DNA of 64,000 bases from Xanthobacter aminoxidans (GTDB lineage: Bacteria > Pseudomonadota > Alphaproteobacteria > Rhizobiales > Xanthobacteraceae): NCBI RefSeq assembly GCF_023571765.1, contig NZ_JAMJXC010000023.1:1-64000 (forward strand), written 5' to 3'. Of the stretch, positions 17,128 through 25,596 are shown piece by piece (the first letter of the stretch is position 1; each line of letters opens with the position of its first letter). Made by a program: the position numbers and the translations under genes. The notes beneath the pieces are model-generated. The model was not told the DNA's origin, made no database searches, and saw only the letters and a list, made by a program, of their open reading frames with translations.

Positions 17128-17994
17128 TCATGTATTGGGGCCGAGAACGCGCACCCCGCCCTCGGCCCGGCCGACGCCGTATTCGCCGAGCAGCTTGTCG
17201 AGATAGCCGTCCTTCTCCATGTCCTTCATCACCTCGGCGACGGCGTCCGCCACCACCTTGTCGCCGAAGGCCAGAGACCCGGGGGTGGGGTACAGACGCG
17301 ACAAGGCGTGGGTGAACTCGCCGCGGTCCTGATACTGCTTCGCCACAGGATCGATGGACACCGCAGCATCCACCTGCCCGGCGCGCAGCGCCTGATAGAC
17401 GGTGGCGTAGCCATCGAAGAGGTTGATGGTCATGGGCTTCAGGCCCCGCGCCTCGAAATCCTTGTTGAGGTCGCGCATCTTCTTCTCGGCATAGCCGCCG
17501 ATGTCGGTGCTCACGGCCTTGCCGGAGAGATCGTCGAGCTTGGTGATGGGCGCACCCGACTTCACCGCCGTCGAGATGGAGATGGCGAGGTTCTCATACG
17601 GGATCATGTAGAGAATCTTGGTGCGCTCGGGCGTCACGAAGAGGCCGGCGTTGATCATGTCCCAGCGCTTGCCCTGGAGACCGGGGATCATCGCTGCATA
17701 CTCGGCGCTGATGTATTCCGGCTTCAGGCAGAGGCGCTTGGCCACCTCATAACCGAGTTCGATCCTGAGCCCTTTCAGCACGCCTTTCTGGTCGGCATAG
17801 GCCATGGGCGGCAGGGTCGGGCTCGTCGCCATCACGAACGTGCCAGGCTTGACGAGATGACTGTCGGCGATCTTCGGCTGACAGGTCTCCGCGCGGGCGA
17901 GCCCGGCCGTGAGGCAGACTGCGGCGGCCGCCGCGAGGGTGGCCGCACGGCGCGCGGACCGGGACAGCGAGGTCGGAAGCGTGATGGGGGCCAT
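17128..17994 (-). CDS. ABC transporter substrate-binding protein, amino-acid type (SBP family 3)
   Basis: A 288-residue periplasmic protein with a Sec signal (SARRAATLAAAAAVCLTAGLA ending near ARAETC). The mature part shows the family-3 pattern PPMAYADQKGVLKGLRIELG and GKAVSTDIGGYAEKKM. The start at 17994 has AGGGTGAA upstream; an in-frame ATG at 18042 would lie inside the operator palindrome. It is the first gene of the seven-gene operon and the one nearest the operator at 18013-18045, so its expression is probably set by the divergent GntR protein. The ligand is likely a small amino acid-like or amine compound. Confidence 0.88.
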   Translation of the reverse strand: MAPITLPTSLSRSARRAATLAAAAAVCLTAGLARAETCQPKIADSHLVKPGTFVMATSPTLPPMAYADQKGVLKGLRIELGYEVAKRLCLKPEYISAEYAAMIPGLQGKRWDMINAGLFVTPERTKILYMIPYENLAISISTAVKSGAPITKLDDLSGKAVSTDIGGYAEKKMRDLNKDFEARGLKPMTINLFDGYATVYQALRAGQVDAAVSIDPVAKQYQDRGEFTHALSRLYPTPGSLAFGDKVVADAVAEVMKDMEKDGYLDKLLGEYGVGRAEGGVRVLGPNT

Positions 17995-18012
17995 GAGTTC
18001 ACCCTGAGGAAT

Positions 18013-18045
18013 ATTATTGTATGCCGTACTATGGCATACCATAAT
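18013..18045. promoter_or_regulatory. Inverted-repeat operator between the ABC/dehydrogenase operon and the divergent GntR gene
   Basis: ATTATTGTATGCC (18013-18025) and GGCATACCATAAT (18033-18045) are 13-bp arms with a single mismatch around a 7-bp spacer. The right half also contains TATGG-CATA-CCATA, close to the TGG-ACCA style of FadR-family sites. It lies 18 bp upstream of the binding-protein start and 113 bp upstream of the GntR start, in an AT-rich patch. It probably binds that GntR protein. Confidence 0.7.
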
Positions 18046-18158
18046 CTGACGTCAATCGGCCTCAGCCAGCGACGATTGGTTTTCTGAGATGGCGCTGGGT
18101 TGAGTTGAATATTCGGCGCGGCTGCGGCACCAGTGCCGGCAAGAGGGAATGCGAGAAG

Positions 18159-18845
18159 ATGAACGCTGCCACTGAACCCCTGAGGGTTGATCGCCCCGCC
18201 AAGACGCTTCGCGAGCTGACGCTTGAGAAGATGCGCGAGGCCATCTTCTCGCAGCATTTCCGGCCGGGCGACCGGCTGGTGGAGCGCGACCTGTGCGAGC
18301 GTCTTGGGGTGAGCCGCACCATCGTTCGCGAGGTTCTGCGGCATCTGGAGACGGAGGGCCTGGTCTCCAATCTTCCGGCGCGTGGTCCCATCGTCTCGCG
18401 CACCACGGCGGCGGAGGCCTTGCAGATCTACGAGATCCGGGGGGCGCTTGAGGCCATAGCCGCGCGCGCCTGCGCCGAGGCCCGGCAACCCGCGACGATC
18501 GCGGCCCTCGATGCCTGCCTCGCCCGCATCCTCGCCGGCTACGCCCGGGGCAACTCGACGTTGGTCCTGGAGGCGACCTCGGACTTCTACCGCACCCTGT
18601 TCGCCAGCTCCGGCAAGGAGGTCGCCTGGAACATCGTCAACGCTCTGACGATGCGCATCAACCACCTCCGCTCGATGACGATCAAGACCCCAGGCCGAGA
18701 GGTGGAAGGCCCCAGGCAGATGCAGCGCATCGTGGAGGCGATCCGCGCGGGCAAGGGGGAGGAAGCGCATGCCGCCGCTCTGCAGCACGTCGCGAGTGCC
18801 TCGGCCATTGCCCAGCGCCTGTTGCGGGAGCGGGAGGGCGGGTGA
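18159..18845 (+). CDS. GntR-family transcriptional regulator, FadR/FCD subfamily
   Basis: A 228-residue repressor-like protein. The N-terminal winged helix includes DLCERLGVSRTIVREVLRHL, and the C-terminal all-helical FCD ligand domain contains YEIRGALEAIAARACAEA. A start at 18159 with GAGAAG upstream is preferred over the in-frame ATG at 18105. It is transcribed away from the seven-gene ABC/hydrolase/dehydrogenase operon, with the inverted repeat 18013-18045 between them. It is therefore likely the operon's regulator. FCD proteins usually bind small organic acids; the effector here is unknown. Confidence 0.9.
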   Translation: MNAATEPLRVDRPAKTLRELTLEKMREAIFSQHFRPGDRLVERDLCERLGVSRTIVREVLRHLETEGLVSNLPARGPIVSRTTAAEALQIYEIRGALEAIAARACAEARQPATIAALDACLARILAGYARGNSTLVLEATSDFYRTLFASSGKEVAWNIVNALTMRINHLRSMTIKTPGREVEGPRQMQRIVEAIRAGKGEEAHAAALQHVASASAIAQRLLREREGG

Positions 18846-19092
18846 TTGAGATTGGGTGCAGGCGCCCCGAGAGCCAGTAGGGAAATCGGCGGACTGAACC
18901 ACCCCTGGGTTCACAGGCGCCTTCTTCCCTGGGGTCCGGCCCCTAACGCCCGGCTTGACGGGCGCTCCGTGCCGCTCTTGGCCTCCAGCGAAGCGCTCAC
19001 CGCGTTCATCGCCGGACCATGACCAAGCCACTGAAGGGCAGATGACCTATGACGCCACCAAATGGCGGCATCTAACCAGGCTCGCGCCCACC
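18846..19092. other. Convergent intergenic region, 247 bp, with a small hairpin
   Basis: No gene is supported. A 6-bp stem CGCCCG-GCTTGA-CGGGCG lies at 18947-18964 and may help terminate the convergent GntR and LysR transcripts, although no T-tract follows. A minus-strand reading frame (19096-18911) has no ribosome-binding site or recognisable domain and may be a decayed gene or chance. Confidence 0.4.
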
Positions 19093-20070
19093 TCAACTAC
19101 TCTTCAATTGATCTTCTGCGCCCGCCACATCTTCAAGGTGCTTCAACAGCCATTTCAAGCCGGCATCTCGGTTGCCCCGCTGATGCCAGATCGCTTCGAC
19201 TACGGCTTCTTGCGGAGCGTGAGGGAGAGTCAGCATCACATGGTGCCCCGCTTCAACCAGCCGACGGGCGAAGCGCTCGGGCAACGTGGCCACCATGTCC
19301 GTACGCGACAAGATATCCGCGACGGAGGCATAGTGCGGCAGTGAGACCGCGATATGAGCTACGGCCGCGTCATCTTCGTCCGCCTCCATGAGCAGTCGAT
19401 CGATCCACACCCTCCGCCAAACTCCGCGCTCATCGAGGAACCCGTCGGCGGACTGATCGCCTGAGCCGGTCAGTTCCACCACAACGAACGGGTAAGAGAA
19501 CAACCGCTCCCGGGTCACGGCGCTTCCTTCCAGTGGATGACCGCGCCGGGCCACGAGCGCCTCTTTGTCTTTGAGCAGCGGCGACCGGTGGATGCGTTCA
19601 GGGAGCTCCGAAAACCAGCCTATTACCAAGTCGAGTCGCCCTTCGTCCAAATGCTGGACGACGTCGATGCGGCTGTAGGGAAAAATTCGGAGTTCAAGCT
19701 GGGGAGCCAGTTCCGCGATGCGCTGGACGAGGCCCGGAAGGATGATGCTGCTGCTATACTCGCTGGCGGCGACGCGGAAGGTTCGCACGGCTTGGCACGG
19801 TGAAAACGGCGTCGCTGAAATCGCCTCATCGAGGCGCCCGAGACCGTCGCGAACCATGGGAGCGAGTTCGCGCGCCCGCGCCGTCGGAACCATGCCGTCA
19901 TCGCCATAGATGAACAGATCGTCCCCAACCGCAAGGCGCAGGCGTGCCAGCGCATGGCTGACGGCAGATGCCGTCACGCCCAGTTCCCTGCTGGCGCCGC
20001 TCACGCTGCCGGTGAGCATGATCGCATCGAAGACGCGGAACAGGTTGAGATCAACGCGCTTCAGAGACAT
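19093..20070 (-). CDS. LysR-family transcriptional regulator
   Basis: A 325-residue regulator. The N-terminal winged helix reads LNLFRVFDAIMLTGSVSGAS then LGVTASAVSHALARLRLAVG, in the NodD/LinR-like style with D-L-N near the start. An effector-binding domain follows from about residue 95. It is divergent from the glutaminase gene at 20527 across a 456-bp region, and it probably autoregulates and may control glutaminase. The inverted repeat TTCA-N9-TGAA at 20091-20107 lies 21 bp before its start. The effector is unknown. Confidence 0.9.
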   Translation of the reverse strand: MSLKRVDLNLFRVFDAIMLTGSVSGASRELGVTASAVSHALARLRLAVGDDLFIYGDDGMVPTARARELAPMVRDGLGRLDEAISATPFSPCQAVRTFRVAASEYSSSIILPGLVQRIAELAPQLELRIFPYSRIDVVQHLDEGRLDLVIGWFSELPERIHRSPLLKDKEALVARRGHPLEGSAVTRERLFSYPFVVVELTGSGDQSADGFLDERGVWRRVWIDRLLMEADEDDAAVAHIAVSLPHYASVADILSRTDMVATLPERFARRLVEAGHHVMLTLPHAPQEAVVEAIWHQRGNRDAGLKWLLKHLEDVAGAEDQLKSS

Positions 20071-20526
20071 TCGCCACCCTGTGATTGAAATTCATTGCTG
20101 CACTGAAGCAAATTCAGCATTTACGGCCCCGCTTCACATTGGCATGGTTCGCTCGCGAGAAAAATGGCGGTAGCAGCGTGCGAGAATCGAGTGGCCGGCC
20201 CATAAATCGTGAGGCGGGAGTCCTGAAAAACGGCCCCACATCAAGGTGATCCGCGCTATCAGCAACGCCCCTCGCATGAAATCTCCGCTGCAGCACAGTA
20301 TAAATACGCCGCGATGCAATATATGTCTGAAATCATTATCATTCAAAAAAGAATGGCGGGTTGAGACTCTCTGCCTCCGCGCATAAGCTTCGGTTAGACG
20401 CTTGGCATCTGACCTGCCCGTCGTTCGCGTTTTTGCTTTTGTTTGAAGGAGAATGGCAGCACGCCGTCTCGGCGAGGCCCGATCAGGCTTCATCAAAACA
20501 CGCCCAAGAAAAACGAGGAAACGCTC
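20071..20526. other. Divergent regulatory region (456 bp) between LysR and glutaminase genes
   Basis: No gene is supported on either strand. The region is AT-richer than its surroundings and holds the LysR-type repeat at 20091-20107, an A/T patch TATAAATA near 20299 and AATCATTATCATT near 20331. GAGGAAACG just before 20527 is the glutaminase ribosome-binding site. Transcription start points cannot be fixed from sequence. Confidence 0.5.
20091..20107. promoter_or_regulatory. LysR-type binding site candidate TTCA-N9-TGAA
   Basis: TTCA (20091-20094) and TGAA (20104-20107) form an inverted repeat with the T-N11-A spacing expected of LysR-type boxes. It lies 20 bp upstream of the divergent LysR start codon (20070), a usual place for an autoregulatory site. 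Confidence 0.4.
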
Positions 20527-21522
20527 ATGTTCAGAGACGACGATCTGCCTTCGCCCGCCTACATTTCCACAGGTCACCTACCCGAGGCAGACGAGGTCGA
20601 GCGCCTTGTGCGGCGGGCTCACGCGCGTTTCAAGGACAATGACGAGGGGGCGAACTCCAAGGTCTATCCGGCGCTGGAGCGGGTACCGCGCGACCTGTTC
20701 GGCATCTGTATCGCCGGCACCAGCGGGCGCATCTACGCCGCCGGGGACGTCGAGCACGAATTCACCATCATGAGCGTGTCGAAGCCGTTCATCTTCGCCC
20801 TCATCTGCGAACTCATTGGCCCGTCGCAGGCGCGTGCGAAGCTTGGCGCCAACGCCACCGGCCGCGCCTTCAACTCGCTCGCGGCGATCGAGGCCATGCC
20901 GGGTGGCATCACCAATCCCATGGTCAATCCGGGCGCCATCGCCGCCACGAGCCTGGTTCCCGGCGCGACCAGCGCGGAGAAGTGGGCATTCATCCACGGC
21001 GGGCTCTCGCGCTTTGCCGGCCGCGCGCTTCCTTTGAACGAAGAGGTATACGCCTCCGCGATCGCGACCAACTTCCGCAATCGCTCCATCGCCCGCATGC
21101 TTCAAAGCGTCGGCGCCATCTACAGCGATCCGGACGAGGCGACGGAGCTGTACACGCGCCAATGCTCCCTCAATGTGAGCGCGCGCGACCTCGCGGTGAT
21201 GGGCGCAACGCTGGCTGACGGCGGCGTCAATCCCATCACCAAGGAGCGTGTGGTGGAACCGGACGTCTGCCACTACGCCCTCGCCGTGATGGCGACCGCC
21301 GGCCTCTACGAGACCTCCGGCGACTGGCTTTACGAGATCGGACTGCCGGGAAAGAGCGGCATCGGCGGCGGTATCCTCACGGTCTCGCCGGGCAAGGGCG
21401 GCCTCGGCACCTTCGCCCCGCCGCTGGATGCCGCGGGCAACAGCGTGAAGGGGCAGTTGGCCGCGCGCTACCTCTCCCAGCATCTCGGCATGGATCTGTT
21501 CGTCTCGCGCCCTGAAGAGTGA
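20527..21522 (+). CDS. glsA: Glutaminase (beta-lactamase-fold, GlsA family)
   Basis: A 331-residue enzyme hydrolysing L-glutamine to glutamate and ammonia. The serine-lysine dyad is S83-V-S-K86 (IMSVSKPFIFAL). Other family segments are NPMVNPGAIAATSL, YTRQCSLNVSARDLAVMGAT and GLPGKSGIGGGILTVSPGKG, which together are diagnostic. ATG at 20527 follows GAGGAAACG. A 14-TM MFS transporter gene follows at 59 bp and is probably co-transcribed. Bacterial glutaminases of this type serve nitrogen supply or acid resistance; the LysR-controlled setting suggests regulated use, which is inference. Confidence 0.95.
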   Translation: MFRDDDLPSPAYISTGHLPEADEVERLVRRAHARFKDNDEGANSKVYPALERVPRDLFGICIAGTSGRIYAAGDVEHEFTIMSVSKPFIFALICELIGPSQARAKLGANATGRAFNSLAAIEAMPGGITNPMVNPGAIAATSLVPGATSAEKWAFIHGGLSRFAGRALPLNEEVYASAIATNFRNRSIARMLQSVGAIYSDPDEATELYTRQCSLNVSARDLAVMGATLADGGVNPITKERVVEPDVCHYALAVMATAGLYETSGDWLYEIGLPGKSGIGGGILTVSPGKGGLGTFAPPLDAAGNSVKGQLAARYLSQHLGMDLFVSRPEE

Positions 21523-21581
21523 CGGCGCCGCCTCGCCACCGGCTCCCGCGCACCAACACCAGATTTCGGAAGGAAAAGCCC

Positions 21582-23237
21582 ATGACAGGTTCGACCCCGG
21601 CGCAATCGCTGGCGGGCCAGCCGGCCGGCCAGGACGCCAAGGAAAGCTGGGTGCCGATGATCGCCATCGCGCTCGGCCAGGTGATCATGTCCTTTAACGT
21701 CGCCTCGCTGCCTGTCGCGATGGGCGGCATGGTGAAGAGCTTCAACGTGCCGCCCACCACGATCGCCACGGGCATCGTGATGTATTCCATGCTGGTGGCG
21801 GGCTTCGTGATGCTCGGCGCCAAGCTCAATCAACGGTTTGGCGCGGTCAATGTCTTCCGTGCCACGGTGGTTCTGTTCGGCTGCGCCCAGGTGCTGATGA
21901 CCTTCAGCCCCAATGCGACGGTCATGATCACCGCGCAGGGCCTGTCAGGCGCAGCAGCGGCGGCCATCGTGCCATCGCTGGTAGCGTTGATCGCGGAAAA
22001 CTATCGCGGCACCCAGCAGGCGACGGCGCTCGGCGCGCTGGGCTCGGCCCGCGCGGCGGCCGGTGTCGCCGCCTTCCTCATCGGCGGCGTCCTCGGCACC
22101 TTCATCGGCTGGCGCCCCGCGTTCGGCATCCTCATCGTTCTTTCAGCCGTGGTGTTCGTCCTGAGCTTCCGTCTCAAGGCGGACCATGGCCGGCCGGAAG
22201 TGCAGATCGATCTGGTGGGCGTGGTGCTGGCGGCTGCCGCCATCGTGCTGATCTCGTTCGGCTTCAACAACCTCAACCGGTGGGGCCTCGCGGTGGCGAC
22301 GCCGGCCGCGCCCTTCAGCATCGCGGGTCTTTCGCCCGCGCCGGTCTTCATCGTGGTCGGCATCGTGCTCGGCCAGTTGTTCGTGCGCTGGACCCGGCGG
22401 CGGCAGGAAGCCGGGAAGACGCCGCTGCTGGCGCTGGAGGTCATCACCTCCGGCCAGGAACGCGCGGCGGTGATGGCCATGTTCGCGGTGGTGGCGCTGG
22501 AGGCGATGCTGAACTTCTCCGTGCCGCTCTACATCCAGATCGTGCAGGGGCGCTCTCCCCTCGCCACCGCCATCGCCATGATGCCGTTCAACCTCACGGT
22601 GTTCTTCTCGGCGATGCTGATCGTGCGCTTCTACGACAAGCTCACCCCGCGCCAGATCGGCCGCTACGGCTTCATGCTCTGCACGGTGGCCCTTGTCTGG
22701 CTCGCCTTCGTCGTGCGCAACGACTGGAGCGCGGTTCCGGTGCTGTTCGGCCTCGTCGTCTTCGGGATCGGCCAGGGATCGCTGGTGACGCTGGTGTTCA
22801 ACGTTCTGGTCACGGCCTCGCCGAAGGAGCTGGCCGGGGATGTCGGCTCCTTGCGCGGCACCACCAACAACCTTGCCGCCGCCGTCGGGACGGCCGTGGC
22901 GGGAGCGCTGCTCGTCGGGCTGCTCTCCACCATCGTGCTGGGCCGCGTCGCGGCGACGCCGGAACTGACCCCCGAGGTTCAGGCCATGGTGAATCTCGAC
23001 AGCATCAACTTCGTTTCAAATGATCGCCTGAGGACGACACTGGAAACCGCCGGTGCGACGCCTGAGCAGGTCACGGCCGCTGTCGTGGTGAACGCAGAAT
23101 CCCGGCTGAGGGCCCTGAAGATCGGCTTGCTCCTGATGGCCGCTATAGCGCTCCTCAGCATCATTCCCGCCGGACGCCTGCCGGACTACAAGCCCGGGGA
23201 AATACCCGATCCAGACACGCCGCCGCCCGCCAAATAG
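21582..23237 (+). CDS. MFS transporter, DHA2-like 14-TM drug:H+ antiporter family
   Basis: A 551-residue membrane protein. About 14 hydrophobic segments are visible, and the length is right for DHA2 (EmrB/QacA-like) transporters. The motif-C-like segment GSARAAAGVAAFLIGGVLGTFIGWR lies around TM5, and a soluble insert (TPELTPEVQAMVNLDSINF onward) precedes the last segment. ATG at 21582 follows GGAAGGAAAA. It lies 59 bp after glutaminase in the same direction. A link between glutamine metabolism and export is possible, but the substrate is unknown. A 12-bp perfect stem follows the stop. Confidence 0.88.
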   Translation: MTGSTPAQSLAGQPAGQDAKESWVPMIAIALGQVIMSFNVASLPVAMGGMVKSFNVPPTTIATGIVMYSMLVAGFVMLGAKLNQRFGAVNVFRATVVLFGCAQVLMTFSPNATVMITAQGLSGAAAAAIVPSLVALIAENYRGTQQATALGALGSARAAAGVAAFLIGGVLGTFIGWRPAFGILIVLSAVVFVLSFRLKADHGRPEVQIDLVGVVLAAAAIVLISFGFNNLNRWGLAVATPAAPFSIAGLSPAPVFIVVGIVLGQLFVRWTRRRQEAGKTPLLALEVITSGQERAAVMAMFAVVALEAMLNFSVPLYIQIVQGRSPLATAIAMMPFNLTVFFSAMLIVRFYDKLTPRQIGRYGFMLCTVALVWLAFVVRNDWSAVPVLFGLVVFGIGQGSLVTLVFNVLVTASPKELAGDVGSLRGTTNNLAAAVGTAVAGALLVGLLSTIVLGRVAATPELTPEVQAMVNLDSINFVSNDRLRTTLETAGATPEQVTAAVVVNAESRLRALKIGLLLMAAIALLSIIPAGRLPDYKPGEIPDPDTPPPAK

Positions 23238-23245
23238 GGCAGAGT

Positions 23246-23286
23246 CTGCCGAGGTGCGCCCTGCCTATTCAACAGCACCTCGGCAG
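23246..23286 (+). terminator. Stem-loop after the MFS transporter gene
   Basis: CTGCCGAGGTGC (23246-23257) pairs perfectly with GCACCTCGGCAG (23275-23286) across a 17-nt loop, starting 8 bp after the stop codon. No T-tract follows, so it may be a factor-dependent terminator or a 3'-end stabilising hairpin. Confidence 0.6.
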
Positions 23287-23737
23287 GCCCAGGAAAGGCG
23301 TCGGCTCGTCATCAACGAGAAGAGGTGACCTCGGTCGGCAAAGCCCCCCAGGCGCCTCCCTCGGCCTCTTGGACTTGATACCGAGACGGTCGTCGCAAAG
23401 TGCAAAGGGCGAAGAAGGCCCCGCCCCGTGGCAGGGTCGAAGCAATCCTTTGGTCGCTTGGTTTTGGCTAGCGCGAAGGGAACTTCAATCCTCTCTCGCA
23501 GCACCGTCCCAAAGCATTGAAATTGCACGACGCAAAGGCTTGAAACGGCACAGCGCATGCCTGTTTGTGATCCCCCGGCTGGCCCGTGCGCGCGCACTCT
23601 CCGACCCGCCACGACAGACATGCCAGCCGCCTTTCCTTACGGCACCCAGGGTTCGCGCCCGGAAAGGCGGAGGTTGCAGTTCTGGCGGCAAGGGGCATGA
23701 TCGCGCCCCTCGGTCGCGGCGGGAGCCTTCAGGGCGC
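23287..23737. other. Intergenic stretch of about 450 bp with no recognised gene
   Basis: Reading frames here are short, overlapping and have no ribosome-binding site or domain. The stretch lies between the MFS stop hairpin and the LysR gene at 23738, and presumably holds the LysR promoter. No repeat or RNA gene was recognised. Confidence 0.45.
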
Positions 23738-24658
23738 ATGAACATAAGGTTCCTTGAAACCTTCCTCTGGGTCGCCCGGCTGCGCAGCTTCTCCAGCGCG
23801 GCGGACCGGCTCTGCACCACGCAGGCGGCCGTCTCCAATCGCATCGCGACGCTGGAGAAAGACCTCGGCGTGCGGCTGTTCGACCGCGACCTGCGCAACG
23901 TCAGCCTCACGCCGGCCGGCGAGCGGGCGCTGGCCCAGGCGGAGACCATCGTGCGACTCGCAGCCGATCTCAGGCTCGGCGTGGGCGACCCCCAGCGGCT
24001 GCGCGGGCGGGTGGCCATCGGCACCATCGATACCGTCGTCTATGCGTGGCTGCCGCGTCTCGTGGAGCATGTGAAATCCATCTATCCCGAGGTGGACCTG
24101 GACCTCACCGTGGACAACAGCCTCACGGTCGCGCGCATGCTGCTCGAGGGCCAAGTGGACCTTGCGCTCATCGCGGGGCCGGTGCTGGCACCGGGCTGCC
24201 GCAACATCGAACTGTGCAGCTACGGCTGCGTCTGGGTCGCCTCCCCGCGCCTCGCCCTGCACGGCCGCCGGCTGTTGCTGGAGGACATCGTGACCCAGCC
24301 CATCTTCGCCTTCTCGCGCGGGTCGCAACCGCACCAGAACGTGCAGAAGCTGGTGGAATCCTCCGGCCTCGACCCGCACCTCGTCCGCATCCTCAACTCC
24401 AACTCGCTGGCCACCATCACACGCCTCGTCCGCGACGGCATGGGCGTCGCGGTTCTGCCGGATGTGGTCGTCGCCGAGATGCTGGAGCGGGAGGAACTCG
24501 TTCTGCTGGAGGTGGATGCGCGCATTCCGCCGCTGAACCTGCACGCCATTTTCCGTGACGAACCCGGCAGCCCCCTGCCCGGTCTGATCGCCCACATGGC
24601 CGCAGCGATCGCCGCCGGCGACCCTCTCGACGGGCATGCTGCACTGCACACGGAATAA
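23738..24658 (+). CDS. LysR-family transcriptional regulator
   Basis: A 306-residue regulator. The helix-turn-helix reads LRSFSSAADRLCTTQAAVSN then RIATLEKDLGVRLFDRDLR, and an effector domain with GRVAIGTIDTVVYAWLPRLV follows. ATG at 23738 was chosen because it places the helix-turn-helix at the usual 17-residue offset; upstream in-frame sequence is not LysR-like. It lies 117 bp before the nitrilase gene in the same direction and heads the catabolic cluster to 35835, which it probably activates. A candidate site is at 24683-24697. Confidence 0.9.
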   Translation: MNIRFLETFLWVARLRSFSSAADRLCTTQAAVSNRIATLEKDLGVRLFDRDLRNVSLTPAGERALAQAETIVRLAADLRLGVGDPQRLRGRVAIGTIDTVVYAWLPRLVEHVKSIYPEVDLDLTVDNSLTVARMLLEGQVDLALIAGPVLAPGCRNIELCSYGCVWVASPRLALHGRRLLLEDIVTQPIFAFSRGSQPHQNVQKLVESSGLDPHLVRILNSNSLATITRLVRDGMGVAVLPDVVVAEMLEREELVLLEVDARIPPLNLHAIFRDEPGSPLPGLIAHMAAAIAAGDPLDGHAALHTE

Positions 24659-24682
24659 GCAACCCCCGCCTATGCCGCTCTC

Positions 24683-24697
24683 ATAAGCATTGCTTGT
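24683..24697. promoter_or_regulatory. Palindrome ATAAGCATTGCTTGT upstream of the nitrilase operon
   Basis: AAGCA-T-TGCTT (24685-24695) is a perfect 5-1-5 palindrome, 80 bp before the nitrilase GTG start and just after the LysR stop codon. An AT-rich stretch (CAATTATTT) follows. It is a candidate LysR site or promoter element; support is positional only. Confidence 0.4.
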
Positions 24698-24775
24698 CAC
24701 GGCGGACAATTATTTCGCGTTTGTCGGACCTTGGTGGCTCTGCTCTGCTTGCCTCACCAGCAAGGAGGCAGGTGC

Positions 24776-25582
24776 GTGAAGGTTTCGCTCATCCAGATGA
24801 ACAGCCAGGGCGACAAGGCGGCGAACCTCAGCGCCGCCAAGGCCCTGATCGAGGACGCAGTCGCTCTCGAACGTCCCGACCTTGTGGTCCTGCCGGAATA
24901 TTACGCCTGCCTCGGCGATACGCCCGAGGAGACTCAGGCCTCCGCCGAGACCTTCCCCGAGGGAGAGTCCTACCAGCTCATGTCCGGCCTCGCACGGCGC
25001 CTGAAGGTGGCGATCCATGCCGGCAGTGTCGCCGAAAAAGACGGCAACGCCTTCTACAACACCACCCTGGTGTTCGGCCCGGACGGCAGCGAGATCGCGC
25101 GCTACCGCAAGATTCACCTGTTCGACGTGGAGATTACCGGCGGCACGGTCTACCGCGAATCCGACACGGTCAGCCGCGGCGACGAGGTCGTGACGTACAA
25201 GATCGGCGACACCACCGTCGGCTGCGCCATCTGCTACGACATCCGCTTCCCCGAACTGTTCCGCAAGCTGGCCGACAAGGGCGCCGACGTGATCGTGCTG
25301 CCCGCCGCCTTCACCCTCATGACCGGCAAGGATCATTGGGAAGTGTTGGCCCGCGCCCGCGCCATCGAGACCCAGACGTGGTTCCTCGCGGTGGGCCAGA
25401 CCGGCTCGCATGCCGGTGGCAGAAAGTGGTGCTGGGGCCATTCCATGGTTGTCGACCCCTGGGGCCACATCGCCGCCCAGTGCTCCGACGGGGTGGGCTT
25501 CACCTCCGCCCGCCTCGACTTTTCCTACACCGGCAAGGTGCGCGCCAACGTTCCCGTTGCCCGCCATCACGTCCTCGCCTGA
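24776..25582 (+). CDS. Nitrilase/omega-amidase-fold carbon-nitrogen hydrolase
   Basis: A 268-residue C-N hydrolase. The catalytic triad is E41 (VVLPEYY), K112 (YRKIHLFD) and C153 (CAICYDIRFPEL). The length and RYRKIHLFDVE sequence fit the Nit2/omega-amidase branch, so an amide or N-carbamoyl substrate is more likely than a nitrile. GTG at 24776 follows AAGGAGGCAGG at ideal spacing. It is the first enzyme of the cluster, 14 bp before an RraA-like gene. In context with HyuA/HyuB it could release ammonia from a ring-opened ureide or amide; that is inference. Confidence 0.9.
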   Translation: MKVSLIQMNSQGDKAANLSAAKALIEDAVALERPDLVVLPEYYACLGDTPEETQASAETFPEGESYQLMSGLARRLKVAIHAGSVAEKDGNAFYNTTLVFGPDGSEIARYRKIHLFDVEITGGTVYRESDTVSRGDEVVTYKIGDTTVGCAICYDIRFPELFRKLADKGADVIVLPAAFTLMTGKDHWEVLARARAIETQTWFLAVGQTGSHAGGRKWCWGHSMVVDPWGHIAAQCSDGVGFTSARLDFSYTGKVRANVPVARHHVLA

Positions 25583-25596
25583 GCGGAGCCTGCCCC

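Noticed and set aside
20328-20345. Fur-box-like sequence AAATCATTATCATTC upstream of glutaminase
   Set aside because: Only one half resembles the Fur consensus, no iron-related gene adjoins, and alphaproteobacteria often use other iron regulators.
20134-20577. 147-codon minus-strand frame between LysR and glutaminase
   Set aside because: It overlaps the glutaminase start, has no recognisable domain and covers a regulatory region.
23265-23621. 118-codon minus-strand frame in the gap after the MFS gene
   Set aside because: No ribosome-binding site, domain or plausible composition; it begins over the stem-loop.
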